Assembly (NCBI GenBank): GCA_900539115.1
Contig: UQAQ01000009.1
Coordinates: forward strand, 1-64,000
Length of the DNA: 64,000 nt
Reading direction: 5' to 3'
Origin: an uncultured Roseburia sp.
GTDB taxonomy: Bacteria; Bacillota; Clostridia; Lachnospirales; Lachnospiraceae
This document shows positions 42,286 through 50,983 of this stretch, one piece after another. Under the pieces are notes generated by a model. The model searched no databases. It had not been told where the DNA came from and worked only from the letters and a program-made list of their open reading frames with translations. Within the stretch, counting starts at the first letter, position 1, and each line of letters opens with the position of its first letter. Both the position numbers and the translations under genes were made by a program.

Positions 42286-43764
42286 ATGAATGTGTTATTG
42301 TTAGTTTTACCAATTGTGCTGCCAATCCTGGGAGGAGCCGTACTTCCTCTCTTTCCGTGGAAACAGCGGCGACAGAGAAATATTTATGTGGAATGTATCG
42401 TGATCGCAACTTCGATTTTGATGTGGACCTCGCTGCTTTTGCATCCGGCATCTTATACGCGGCTTATTAATCTCGCCGGCATACTGGAAGTTTCGGTGCA
42501 TCTGGACGGCGCAGGCATGGTTTTTGCCGCCCTTGTCAGTACGTTGTGGCCATTTGCTTCGCTGTATGCGTTTGAATATATGCATGGCGAAAAAGGGGAA
42601 AACCGTTTCTTCTCTTTTTACACGATGACATATGGAATTACGCTTGGAATAGCGATGTCCGCCAATTTGATGACTATGTATATGTTTTATGAAATGCTGA
42701 CCCTGGTTACGATTCCGCTTGTCATGCACACAATGACCGCGGAAGCGCGGTATGCCGGGCGAAAATATGCGTATTATTCAATCGGTGGAGCGGCGTTTGC
42801 GTTTATTGGATTTATCTTTATTCTCCGTTATGGAACGAGCATGAATTTTGCATTTGGCGGTGTGCTGGATATGACAAAAGTAAGTGGACACGAACCACTT
42901 CTGCAGGCTGTTTTTGTCTGTATGGTGCTTGGATTTGGTGTAAAAGCGGCATTGTTTCCACTGCACGGATGGCTGCCGACGGCCTCGGTGGCACCGACGC
43001 CGGTGACGGCACTTTTGCATGCTGTCGCGGTGGTAAAATCCGGTGCATTTGCAATCCTGCGTATCACGTATTATATTTTTGGAACGTCTTTTTTACGGGG
43101 AACGCCGGCACAGTATATGGTACTCGGACTGGTAGGGATTTCCATTTTGTTCTGCTCATCCAATGCTGTAAAAGAGCAGCATTTGAAACGACGTTTTGCC
43201 TATTCGACGGCAAGTAATTTGTCGTATATTTTATTTGGATTTTTATTGATGACCCCGATGGGAATGATCGGCGGCTTGACGCATATGGTCTTTCACGGAA
43301 TTATGAAGATTTCGCTTTTCTTTGCCGTCGGCGCGATCATGCATCAGACCGGGAAACATTATATTTATGAGATCGCCGGTCTGGCAAAAAAGATGCCGGT
43401 GGTATTTGGCTGTATGAGTGTGGCAGGAATTGCACTGATCGGAATCCCGCCGCTTACCGGATTTATCAGTAAATGGAACATTGCGACAGCGGCAGTAGAT
43501 GCCTATCAAAAGGGAAACCGGCTGGCACCGTACCTGATTTTAATTCTGGTGTTGTCTGCCTTTTTGACTGCGATCTATATTTTTACAATTTTAGGAAAAG
43601 CCTATCTGGTGGAACCGACGGATGACGATGGAAAAACAAACTGTGATCCGGGCTGGCAGATGAAAGTGCCAATGGTTCTCTTTGCCATATTGATCGTTGT
43701 TTTTGGATTGTATTCGAAGCCGCTTATGACCTTTTTTACATGGGTTGCCAATGGCTTGCTTTAG
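42286..43764 (+). CDS. NuoL/M/N-type antiporter subunit 3
   Basis: This 492-residue protein has MYMFYEMLTLVTIPLV, VKAALFPLHGWLPTASVAPTP, KSGAFAILRITYY and HMVFHGIMKISLFFAVGAI as channel motifs. It starts with an ATG just after GAGGGGAACGTGG and ends 15 bp before the next start. Confidence 0.91.
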   Translation: MNVLLLVLPIVLPILGGAVLPLFPWKQRRQRNIYVECIVIATSILMWTSLLLHPASYTRLINLAGILEVSVHLDGAGMVFAALVSTLWPFASLYAFEYMHGEKGENRFFSFYTMTYGITLGIAMSANLMTMYMFYEMLTLVTIPLVMHTMTAEARYAGRKYAYYSIGGAAFAFIGFIFILRYGTSMNFAFGGVLDMTKVSGHEPLLQAVFVCMVLGFGVKAALFPLHGWLPTASVAPTPVTALLHAVAVVKSGAFAILRITYYIFGTSFLRGTPAQYMVLGLVGISILFCSSNAVKEQHLKRRFAYSTASNLSYILFGFLLMTPMGMIGGLTHMVFHGIMKISLFFAVGAIMHQTGKHYIYEIAGLAKKMPVVFGCMSVAGIALIGIPPLTGFISKWNIATAAVDAYQKGNRLAPYLILILVLSAFLTAIYIFTILGKAYLVEPTDDDGKTNCDPGWQMKVPMVLFAILIVVFGLYSKPLMTFFTWVANGLL

Positions 43765-43779
43765 GAGGTGGATGGACAA

Positions 43780-45561
43780 ATGGTAAATTTATTTTCGGTT
43801 TTCTTTTTGATGATTACGATTGTGTCATCTATCGTGACGTTGTGTTCTTTGCCGCAGCAGTTCCGGGTGTCTACGCACAATAAACGGTTTTTGTTTTTCT
43901 ATCTGTTGACGATCGTGGCGACAGTTGAATTTTTTCTTTCCGGAACGAATCTGATGAAACAGTTTTGCTTTTTTGAGATTATGACACTTGCCTCATTTGC
44001 GTATGTGCCCAATGATGAGAGTGAGTATGCGAAAAAGGCATCTTTTTCCTATCTGGCATACGGGATTGCCGGCGGATTGGTGATGCTGTATGGATTGATG
44101 CTTTTGTATTATACATTTAGCAGCTGGGATCTTACGAGTATCCGCATGGCCTGGCAGTTTAACCGGAATGATCCGGGAGTTCAACGCAATCTTTATATTG
44201 CGGGTGCCTGCCTTTTGTTTGGCTATGGTGCAAAAGCCGGAATGTTTCCGTTCCATACCTGGCTTCCGGATACGTATACGGCGGCACCGCCGGTGGGAAC
44301 GACGCTGCTCTCGTCGCTTTTGTCAAAAACCGGAATTTATGGAACTATGCTGATTACAATTACTTTGTTTGAGGCAGATCGCTCGTGGAATGTCACGCTT
44401 ATGATTCTGGCACTCTGTACAATGTTTGTCGGAGGGGCATTTGCTATCTTTGCGACCGATATGAAGAAACTTCTTGCATATTCGTCCATGTCGCAGATTG
44501 GGTTTATTTTGTTTGGAATCAGTATATGTACATTTTCGCGGGAAACAACGGGCTATTATGGAATGATATTTCATACTGCGAATCATTCGATCTTTAAATT
44601 GATTCTGTTTACTGTGGCCGGTGTGATCTTTGCGATGGCGGGGACGACAAATCTGAATCAGATTGGCAGTGTAATCCGTGAAAAATGGTATCTGAAGATC
44701 CCGGTTGCTGTCGCGGCACTCGGAATGGGCGGAGTTCCATTGTGTTCTGGATATATTAGTAAGACAATGATGCATGAGAGTTTAATGGAAGTATCGCTCT
44801 TTCGATTTATGATGCCTGCGGCGGAGTGGATTTTCCTATTTTGTGGTGGATTGACAGTGGCTTATATGTTAAAATTGTTTGTGGCATTGTTTTGCAATAA
44901 AGTGGACGAACCGATTCAAACGACGAAGGAAAAAGGGCCGTCTATCCTCGTCCTGATCTGTTTATGGCTATTGGCAGCTATTGTCGTAACTGGCGGTATT
45001 ATGGGACTTGTTTTGGAACCGGCATATTTTATTTCCTTTGAAACGTTAAAAGGAGCAATGATCTCCATCGTCATCGGAATCCTTATTTATGCTGTTGTGG
45101 TACGAAAAGCTGCTTTTGTGAAAAAAGAGGATGGCAGTTTTGTATGCCGTGAGGTGATTCCGTCATGGTTTGGATTGGAAAATTTGGTTTATCGTCCATT
45201 TTTCCTGAAATTACTGCCGTTTTTAGGTGCCTTGTTTTCACGGCTTTTTGACCGCCTTATCGACGGATTTGCGATTGGAATGATGAAGAGTGTACTGCGG
45301 CCGAAAAAACCGCATGTGAAACGCGAGCACCCATTGGCCTATGGACTTGGTCGGTTTGTGGATGGCATTAGCTATGTGGTTCAGGTGAAGATCCGGAAGA
45401 AACCGATGCCGAAACGGCATTCCTACGGGGATTTGTTTGCGGTTGGAAGCACCGAATTTTCGCGTACGACCCGGCTCGTATTTTACAGTGTGTCATTTGG
45501 ATTGATGATGTTTGCCATCGGACTTATGGCAGCACTCATTTATCTGCTTAAGGTTATGTAG
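43780..45561 (+). CDS. NuoL/M/N-type antiporter subunit 4, long C-terminus
   Basis: This 593-residue protein has the channel motifs QFCFFEIMTLASFAYV, GAKAGMFPFHTWLPDTYTA and HTANHSIFKLILFTVAGVI. It is longer than the three before it, with additional helices and a basic stretch (LRPKKPHVKREH) before a final helix, reminiscent of the NuoL end. ATG at 43780 follows AGGAGGTG with proper spacing; a GTG at 43768 overlaps that site. prmA follows 17 bp later. Confidence 0.91.
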   Translation: MVNLFSVFFLMITIVSSIVTLCSLPQQFRVSTHNKRFLFFYLLTIVATVEFFLSGTNLMKQFCFFEIMTLASFAYVPNDESEYAKKASFSYLAYGIAGGLVMLYGLMLLYYTFSSWDLTSIRMAWQFNRNDPGVQRNLYIAGACLLFGYGAKAGMFPFHTWLPDTYTAAPPVGTTLLSSLLSKTGIYGTMLITITLFEADRSWNVTLMILALCTMFVGGAFAIFATDMKKLLAYSSMSQIGFILFGISICTFSRETTGYYGMIFHTANHSIFKLILFTVAGVIFAMAGTTNLNQIGSVIREKWYLKIPVAVAALGMGGVPLCSGYISKTMMHESLMEVSLFRFMMPAAEWIFLFCGGLTVAYMLKLFVALFCNKVDEPIQTTKEKGPSILVLICLWLLAAIVVTGGIMGLVLEPAYFISFETLKGAMISIVIGILIYAVVVRKAAFVKKEDGSFVCREVIPSWFGLENLVYRPFFLKLLPFLGALFSRLFDRLIDGFAIGMMKSVLRPKKPHVKREHPLAYGLGRFVDGISYVVQVKIRKKPMPKRHSYGDLFAVGSTEFSRTTRLVFYSVSFGLMMFAIGLMAALIYLLKVM

Positions 45562-45578
45562 AAAGGAAGACAAAGATT

Positions 45579-46601
45579 ATGAAATGGATACGTTTTACGT
45601 TGGAAACTCACACGGATGCGGTGGATATATTGAGTTATATGTTGGATGAAATTGGCGTCGAGGGAATCGAGATTGAGGATCACATCCCGCTTACGGAAGA
45701 GGAAAAGCGACAGATGTATGTGGATATTCTCCCGGATCCGGAGGAAAATGACGGTTCTGCCAAAGTGCATTTTTATATGGAACCGGAAAAGTGCAATCTG
45801 GATACGGTCATTATGCAGGTGCAGAATATTTTCCAAGAGATCAAAAGTTACACGAACATTGGAAAAGGGACAGTCAGTTTGTCGGAAACGGAGGACAAGG
45901 ACTGGGTCAATAACTGGAAGACATTTTTCAAACCGTTCCGCGCAGCCGACAATGTCGTGATCAAGCCAACGTGGGAGACTACAAATGTAGAAGATTATGC
46001 GCCGGAAAAAGATGTTGTAGTCGAAATTGATCCGGGAATCGCCTTTGGAACGGGAACTCACGAGACGACAAAACTTTGCATCCAGGCGCTTTCTAAATGG
46101 GGCTGCCAGGGAAAACGTATTTTTGATATTGGCTGCGGAAGTGGAATCCTTGCTATCGCTGCCTTGAAGTTAGGAGCTTCTTTTGCTTGTGCGACGGACA
46201 TTGACGAAGTAGCGGTAGATGTCGCGGGCGAAAATATGGAGATTAATGGTTTGAAACCGGAACAGTATCAATTGTACGCCGGTGACTTGATTGAAAATGT
46301 TGCAAAAGACCACTCTTATACATTCAGTGCACCAATGACGACAGAGCGCTCGGTCAATGGACAGAAATTGAGTGAACTTGCCGGCGGCGGATATGATATT
46401 GTCACAGCAAATATTTTGGCAGACGTTATCATTCCATTGTCAGCAGTCGTCCGCCCACATATGGCAGAAAATGGAATTTTTATCTCGTCGGGAATCATTG
46501 ATGAAAAGGCGGATGAAGTAGAGGCAGCACTTTTGCAGAATGGATTTACGATTTTGGAGAAGACCTCCATCAAAGAGTGGGTATGTTTTGTTTGTAAATA
46601 G
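45579..46601 (+). CDS. prmA: Ribosomal protein L11 methyltransferase
   Basis: This 340-residue SAM enzyme methylates L11. The N-terminal recognition domain (about 1-95) precedes the methyltransferase core with EIDPGIAFGTGTHETTKLC and DIGCGSGILAIAALKLG. A stretch near 245-270 (SYTFSAPMTTERSVNGQKL) is an insertion relative to the typical sequence before the catalytic NILADVI. ATG follows AAAGGAAGAC. It is likely the last gene of the antiporter transcript, followed by a terminator. Confidence 0.95.
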   Translation: MKWIRFTLETHTDAVDILSYMLDEIGVEGIEIEDHIPLTEEEKRQMYVDILPDPEENDGSAKVHFYMEPEKCNLDTVIMQVQNIFQEIKSYTNIGKGTVSLSETEDKDWVNNWKTFFKPFRAADNVVIKPTWETTNVEDYAPEKDVVVEIDPGIAFGTGTHETTKLCIQALSKWGCQGKRIFDIGCGSGILAIAALKLGASFACATDIDEVAVDVAGENMEINGLKPEQYQLYAGDLIENVAKDHSYTFSAPMTTERSVNGQKLSELAGGGYDIVTANILADVIIPLSAVVRPHMAENGIFISSGIIDEKADEVEAALLQNGFTILEKTSIKEWVCFVCK

Positions 46602-46620
46602 TTTGATATATGAGGGAAAT

Positions 46621-46660
46621 AGGTTGTTGCACCGGGGAGGTGCAATGACCTTGTTTTTTT
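46621..46660 (+). terminator. Intrinsic terminator after prmA
   Basis: AGGT..TTGCACC (46621-46633) pairs with GGTGCAA..ACCT around a purine loop, followed by seven T residues. Confidence 0.85.
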
Positions 46661-46718
46661 AGGGCGTGTGGGAGTTAGGACAGTTGAAGGGGACATGCTG
46701 TGGGGGACTGGGTCATGT

Positions 46719-47020
46719 GTCATGCCGGAGAGGGAAAAGTGGCTAATGGCATGACGGCGGAGCAGAGGAAAGTCATGCCGGAGAGGGAAAAGTGGCTTTT
46801 GGCATGACGGCGGAGCAGAGGAAAGTCATGCCGGAGAGGGGAAAGTGGCTTTTGGCATGACGGTGGAGCAGAGGAAAGTCATGCCGGAGAGGGAAAAGTG
46901 GCTTTTGGCATGACGACGGAGCGGAGGAAAGTCATGCCGGAGAGGGGAAAGTGGCTAATGGCATGACGGTGGAGCAGAGGAAAGTCATGCCGGAGAGGGA
47001 AAAGTGGCTTTTGGCATGAC
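46719..47020. repeat. Six tandem 53-bp hairpin units
   Basis: Units start at 46719, 46772, 46825, 46878, 46931 and 46984; the last is partial (37 bp). Each unit begins with GTCATGCC and carries GGCATGAC 29 bp further on, so every copy can form an 8-bp-stem hairpin. Units differ by a few bases (AATG or TTTG before the second arm; GCGG, GTGG, ACGG after it). No credible gene runs through it: the frames lack ribosome sites. Confidence 0.92.
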
Positions 47021-47046
47021 AGGGGCTGTTCCCCTCCGCCCCATAG

Positions 47047-47503
47047 TACACGTCAAAAAGAAAAAAGCAAGAAATGACGTGTGCGGAGCCGCCCAAGCTA
47101 TCGCCCCTCCGCCCCATAGCACACGTCAAAAAGAAAAAAGCAAGAAATAACGTGTGCGGAGCTGCCCCAAGCTCATCTAGTCAGCTGTGTTACACACGCC
47201 AAAAAGGAAAAAGCAAAAAAATAACGTGTGCGGAGCTGACCCAAGCCGCCGTGCCCCACACGCCCAAAAGAAAATAGCAAAAAATGGCGTGTGCGGAGCC
47301 GCCCAGCACGGGTGCACCCCACACGCCCAAAAGAAAAAAGCAAAAAATAACGTGTGCGGAGCCGCCAAAGCCGCTGTGCCCCACACGCCAAAAGAGAAAA
47401 AACAAGAAATGGCGTGTGCGGAGCCGCCCAGCGCGGGTGCAAGCAGGCGGCAACCCACACGCCCAAAAGAAAAAAGCAAGAAAATAACGTGTGCGGAGCC
47501 CCC
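47047..47503. repeat. Seven interspersed about 47-bp hairpin repeats with variable spacers
   Basis: Copies begin at 47047, 47120, 47193, 47257, 47320, 47382 and 47456. Each has a CACACG-type arm, an A-rich middle (AAAAGAAAAAAGCAA) and a CGTGTGCGGAGC arm; spacers of about 16-27 bp differ. The layout looks CRISPR-like, but the repeats are imperfect, spacers are short and no cas gene is near. ORFs across it are artefacts of the repeats. Confidence 0.88.
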
Positions 47504-47546
47504 CATCCCCGCTGCCCCGCCAAAAACAAAAACCCCAAAACTTTTC

Positions 47547-47572
47547 TGCAACATTTTCCCAAGTTATGCATC
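47547..47572 (+). promoter_or_regulatory. Candidate ECF-type promoter for the sigma/beta-propeller operon
   Basis: TGCAAC (47547-47552), a 16-bp spacer and CATC (47569-47572) resemble the AAC / CGTC pattern of ECF sigma promoters. It lies 27 bp before the start codon, so the sigma gene may be autoregulated. There is no sigma-A-type promoter of similar quality here. Confidence 0.35.
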
Positions 47573-47598
47573 AAATCTATAAAGAGAGGAGGAAGACG

Positions 47599-48135
47599 AT
47601 GGAAGAGGAAAAAAAGAAACTGGTCAATCAGGCGAAAAAAGGCGATGCTCATGCGTTTGCCAGACTTTATGAGGAAATCTATCCGGATTTGTACCGGTTT
47701 GCGTTTTGCATGGTAAAGCAGTCGTGGAAGGCAGAAGACGTCGTGAGTGATGCGGTGCTCAAAGCCTTTGAGAAAATACATACGTTAAAAAAGCCGGAGT
47801 CATTTCGCAGCTGGATATTTCAGATCACGGCGAACGAATGCCGGCTGCAGTACCGGAGAGAAAAACGGGTTGTTTATTTGCCGGAAGTAGCGAAAACGGG
47901 AATGCGGGAGTCAAACAATGCAACGCCGGAAAATAATTTTTTGATCAAAGAGTTGTTGATGCAGCTGGAGGAAAGAGAGCGCATGATCGTTGGATTAAGC
48001 ATCTTTGGAGGATACAGTGGCAGAGAGCTGGCGCAGTATTTTCATAAGAAAGAAGGCACGATCCGGTCGATCAAAAGCCGCGCACTCGGAAAATTAAAGC
48101 AGGAATGGGAATGCAGAAATGAGGGAAAATTATGA
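47599..48135 (+). CDS. ECF-type RNA polymerase sigma factor
   Basis: This 178-residue protein has sigma region 2 (about 20-85: FARLYEEIYPDLYRFAFCMVK, and AEDVVSDAVLKAFEKI), a short linker, and region 4 (about 120-170, with the helix-turn-helix YSGRELAQYFHKKEGTIRSIKSRA). There is no region 3, which defines the ECF group. ATG at 47599 follows AGAGGAGG. The end overlaps the beta-propeller gene by 4 bp (ATGA). Two hairpin arrays and a candidate ECF promoter lie just upstream. Confidence 0.93.
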   Translation: MEEEKKKLVNQAKKGDAHAFARLYEEIYPDLYRFAFCMVKQSWKAEDVVSDAVLKAFEKIHTLKKPESFRSWIFQITANECRLQYRREKRVVYLPEVAKTGMRESNNATPENNFLIKELLMQLEERERMIVGLSIFGGYSGRELAQYFHKKEGTIRSIKSRALGKLKQEWECRNEGKL

Positions 48136-50012
48136 CGGAAATAGAAAAGAATTTAAAGAAAATGGCGGATGAAATCCCGGTTCCGGAGAGGGTTACCCCG
48201 GATCAAATAGAAACGAAATTAAGAAACAAAAGAAAGAAACCGCGCAGGTATCTGTGGCGTGCAGGTGCGGCGGCAGCAGCGGTAATTGTAGTGGGGGCAG
48301 GAATTATGCTGTGGCAGAATCAGCAGAATCCGAAGACGATATTCCTGCCGATAAAAAAGGTGGCTGACCAATCGGAAAACGGTGCAGACCAACAGGCGAA
48401 AACGGCCGAAGAACATAAGACCTATGAAGAAATCCGAAAATCCATTGATGAGTATCTTACGGAAAGAGAGAAAGAACGAATCATGGAAAATGATATAGCA
48501 TATGCATCGGACTCGGTAGCGGAAAGTCAGGCAAAGACAATTGGTGATAGTGTAAGTGACTATACTAAAACAAATAATCAGGTAGAAGGCATTGAGGAAG
48601 CCGATATCGTAAAAACCGATGGAAATTACATTTATTCATATTATCAGGATGCGGTATCCGGCAGCATTTCTATTGTGAAGGCAGACGGAAAAGCCAGTGA
48701 ACAAATTGGTAAAATTATTTTGGAAGATGTACAGGTGCAGGATCTGTATTTGAAAGACCGATGGCTTGTTGTGCTGACAAACAACGCAAATACGTCGTCA
48801 GAGGATACAGACAGTCAGACAGTCATTTATCTGTATGATGTCAGTGATCCTGAAAATCCGGTCTGCCGCAGTGAGAGCAGTCAGGCGGGAACTTATAGTG
48901 ATTCACGCCTGACCGGGGATGTGTTATATACCATTTCGGTGAAGCAGGTGCGGGAGGCAGGAAAAGAGACGGAACAAAAGGAATATATTCCGGAAGTAGA
49001 CGGAAAACTTATTCCGGAAGACCGCCTGTACTGCCCGAATCCGGGGAAATCCTCGGAATATCTTGTGTTTCATAGCATGGACCTTTCCCAGACAGGAAAA
49101 ACCATCGACAGCATGGCGGTACTGGGGGCAGAGGGAACGTATTATATGAGCGAAGAAAGCATTTACGTTGCGGCAGCATATGCAGACCACGAGTCCTGGA
49201 GGAAAACAAAACTCAGCCGGTATTCGTGTGATAAAGGAACAATAAAATATGTCTGCGAGAGAGTTATCAATGGTACGATATTAAACCAGTTTTCAATGGA
49301 TGAATACGAAGGAAATTTTCGGTTTGCCGCTACTTCTTATGATAACAATGGACAGAGTACAAACGGACTGTACATTTTAGACCGGTCTCTGAAAACTATC
49401 GGCAGTGTGAGCCGGCTGGCTCCCGGCGAGCGGATCTATTCGGCGCGCTTTATGGGAGAGAGTGTGTATTTTGTGACGTACCGGGAAACCGATCCTCTGT
49501 TTTTCGTAGATGTCAGCGATCCCACAAACCCTGTGGTGAAGGATAAATTAAAAATACCGGGATTTTCCGATTATCTGCATCCATTTGGAGAAAATATGCT
49601 TTTAGGGGTTGGAAGTATACAGGATAATGAAGGAAATTCCTGTGTGAAACTTTCCATGTTTGATATTTCTGATCCGGAGAAAGTAAAAGAAATTCACAGT
49701 AAAAAACTGGAAATAAATTCCCATCAGAATATTGGAAATGACCACAAAGGAATTCTTGTTGACGTGAAGAGAAACCGTATTGGCTTTGGAATTGAGATGT
49801 ACGATAACAGGACAGATCCATATTATGAGATTTTTTCGTATGATACTCAAAAAGGGTTTCAGAAAGTGGCAAAACTTTCCCTGGAAGGGTCTTACGGTGT
49901 GACCTCAAGAGGTCTGTATATTGGGGATTATTTTTACCTTTGTATAGATTCTTCGGGGATTTGTGTGTACGATACAAAAAAATATAAAAAAATTCGTTCG
50001 ATTGCCTATTAA
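48132..50012 (+). CDS. Membrane-anchored beta-propeller protein, probable anti-sigma partner
   Basis: This 626-residue protein has a cytoplasmic basic N-terminus of about 39 residues, one membrane helix (AGAAAAAVIVVGAGIMLW, about 44-61), a linker, and a large extracytoplasmic part. The TKTNNQVEGIEEADIVKTDG segment near 143-162 is the hallmark of the secreted beta-propeller family (Beta_propel, PF09826). Repeated blade-like segments (LYDVSDPENPV, FVDVSDPTNPV, MFDISDPEKV) follow. Coupled translation with an ECF sigma factor and the short cytoplasmic tail suggest it works as a transmembrane anti-sigma/sensor; this is inference. Confidence 0.85.
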   Translation: MTEIEKNLKKMADEIPVPERVTPDQIETKLRNKRKKPRRYLWRAGAAAAAVIVVGAGIMLWQNQQNPKTIFLPIKKVADQSENGADQQAKTAEEHKTYEEIRKSIDEYLTEREKERIMENDIAYASDSVAESQAKTIGDSVSDYTKTNNQVEGIEEADIVKTDGNYIYSYYQDAVSGSISIVKADGKASEQIGKIILEDVQVQDLYLKDRWLVVLTNNANTSSEDTDSQTVIYLYDVSDPENPVCRSESSQAGTYSDSRLTGDVLYTISVKQVREAGKETEQKEYIPEVDGKLIPEDRLYCPNPGKSSEYLVFHSMDLSQTGKTIDSMAVLGAEGTYYMSEESIYVAAAYADHESWRKTKLSRYSCDKGTIKYVCERVINGTILNQFSMDEYEGNFRFAATSYDNNGQSTNGLYILDRSLKTIGSVSRLAPGERIYSARFMGESVYFVTYRETDPLFFVDVSDPTNPVVKDKLKIPGFSDYLHPFGENMLLGVGSIQDNEGNSCVKLSMFDISDPEKVKEIHSKKLEINSHQNIGNDHKGILVDVKRNRIGFGIEMYDNRTDPYYEIFSYDTQKGFQKVAKLSLEGSYGVTSRGLYIGDYFYLCIDSSGICVYDTKKYKKIRSIAY

Positions 50013-50036
50013 TATATCTAATATTTCTTCCGATAC
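50010..50036 (+). promoter_or_regulatory. Sigma-28 (SigD)-type promoter for flgM
   Basis: TAAT, 15 bp, TCCGATAC: the -10 carries the CCGATA core and the spacing is right for flagellar sigma-28 promoters. It lies 45 bp upstream of flgM. Confidence 0.55.
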
Positions 50037-50080
50037 ATATTGTGACACAGAAGAAATTTAGGTTTTAGGTGGTGAATATT

Positions 50081-50350
50081 ATGAGAGTCGATGCTTATAT
50101 GCAGGTAAGTCAGCTTTACAAGGCAAACAAGCCAAAAGGGACAGCGAAAAAAACCAAAGCCACAGCGACGGATTCTTTAGAAATCTCAGAATTTGGTAAA
50201 GATTACCAGATTGCCAGAAAGGCAACAGCGGAAACACCGGATGTTCGTGCGGACAAAGTAAAAGATATTATGGAACGCATGAAAGCCGGAACTTACAATG
50301 TTTCCATTGAGGATGTTGCAGCGAAGATGGCAGATCGCATACTCGGATAA
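50081..50350 (+). CDS. flgM: Anti-sigma-28 factor FlgM
   Basis: This 89-residue protein binds flagellar sigma-28 until the hook-basal body is finished, then is exported. The disordered N-terminal half (KANKPKGTAKKTKATATDS) and the helical C-terminal half (DKVKDIMERMKAGTYNVSIEDVAAKMADRIL, shown in parts) are typical. ATG at 50081 follows AGGTGGTG. It is the first gene of the flagellar block. Confidence 0.9.
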   Translation: MRVDAYMQVSQLYKANKPKGTAKKTKATATDSLEISEFGKDYQIARKATAETPDVRADKVKDIMERMKAGTYNVSIEDVAAKMADRILG

Positions 50351-50394
50351 TAAATTTTTTTATTACACGGGGGTAAGTGACAGGAGGAAGTTTT

Positions 50395-50910
50395 TTGGCA
50401 AGTTTAATGGAAGAGCTGATTGATACACTGGACAAGGAAGACCGGTTGTACACAGACTTAATTCCAATTCAGGAAGAAAAGATCCGGGCAGTCATTGCCA
50501 ACGATCTTGACTCCCTCGCAGGATTGCAGGGGCAGGAACAGGTTCTTGTTGACCAGGTAGGAAATCTGGAAAACAAGAGGCAGCAGGTGATAGCAGACAT
50601 TGCGACCGTTTTGGGAATGAAGCCGGATGAGATGAATCTGGAAAAATTGGTAAAAAAGTTAGGCAATCAGCCGAAGGAAAAAGAAGCATTAGAAAAGCTG
50701 CATGACCGTCTCAAGCGGACGATGGGACGTCTGCAGGAACTCAATCTCCAAAACAAGCAGCTTCTGACAGAAGCGCTGGAGATGGTTGAATTTAATATGA
50801 ATGTGATAAGAAGTACACGGATGTCTTCAGGAAGCAGCAATTATTCAAGCAATGCCGCACAGGTCGATATAGGCGATTACGGCGCCGGCATGTTTGATGC
50901 GAAGCAATAG
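50395..50910 (+). CDS. flgN: Flagellar export chaperone FlgN
   Basis: This protein of about 171 residues is almost wholly helical: MEELIDTLDKEDRLYTDLIPIQEEKIRAVI (in parts), then coiled-coil segments and a Ser/Asn-rich tail. FlgN keeps FlgK and FlgL export-competent, consistent with flgK next door. I place the start at TTG 50395, seven bases after AGGAGG; a GTG at 50377 lies before that site and an ATG at 50407 would be too far from it. Confidence 0.85.
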   Translation: MASLMEELIDTLDKEDRLYTDLIPIQEEKIRAVIANDLDSLAGLQGQEQVLVDQVGNLENKRQQVIADIATVLGMKPDEMNLEKLVKKLGNQPKEKEALEKLHDRLKRTMGRLQELNLQNKQLLTEALEMVEFNMNVIRSTRMSSGSSNYSSNAAQVDIGDYGAGMFDAKQ

Positions 50911-50983
50911 AAGAAGCGGGCGGATCCGGCTCGTGGACATCGTGTACTTCTATTGTGTTATAGAATAAGTTGAGGAAAACGTT

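Noticed and set aside
47047..47503. CRISPR array
   Set aside because: Repeats are imperfect and A-rich, spacers only about 16-27 bp, and no cas gene is in the window.
46932..47781. Several long ORFs through the hairpin arrays
   Set aside because: Frames are open only because the repeat units contain few stops; products are repetitive, have no ribosome site and no family resemblance.
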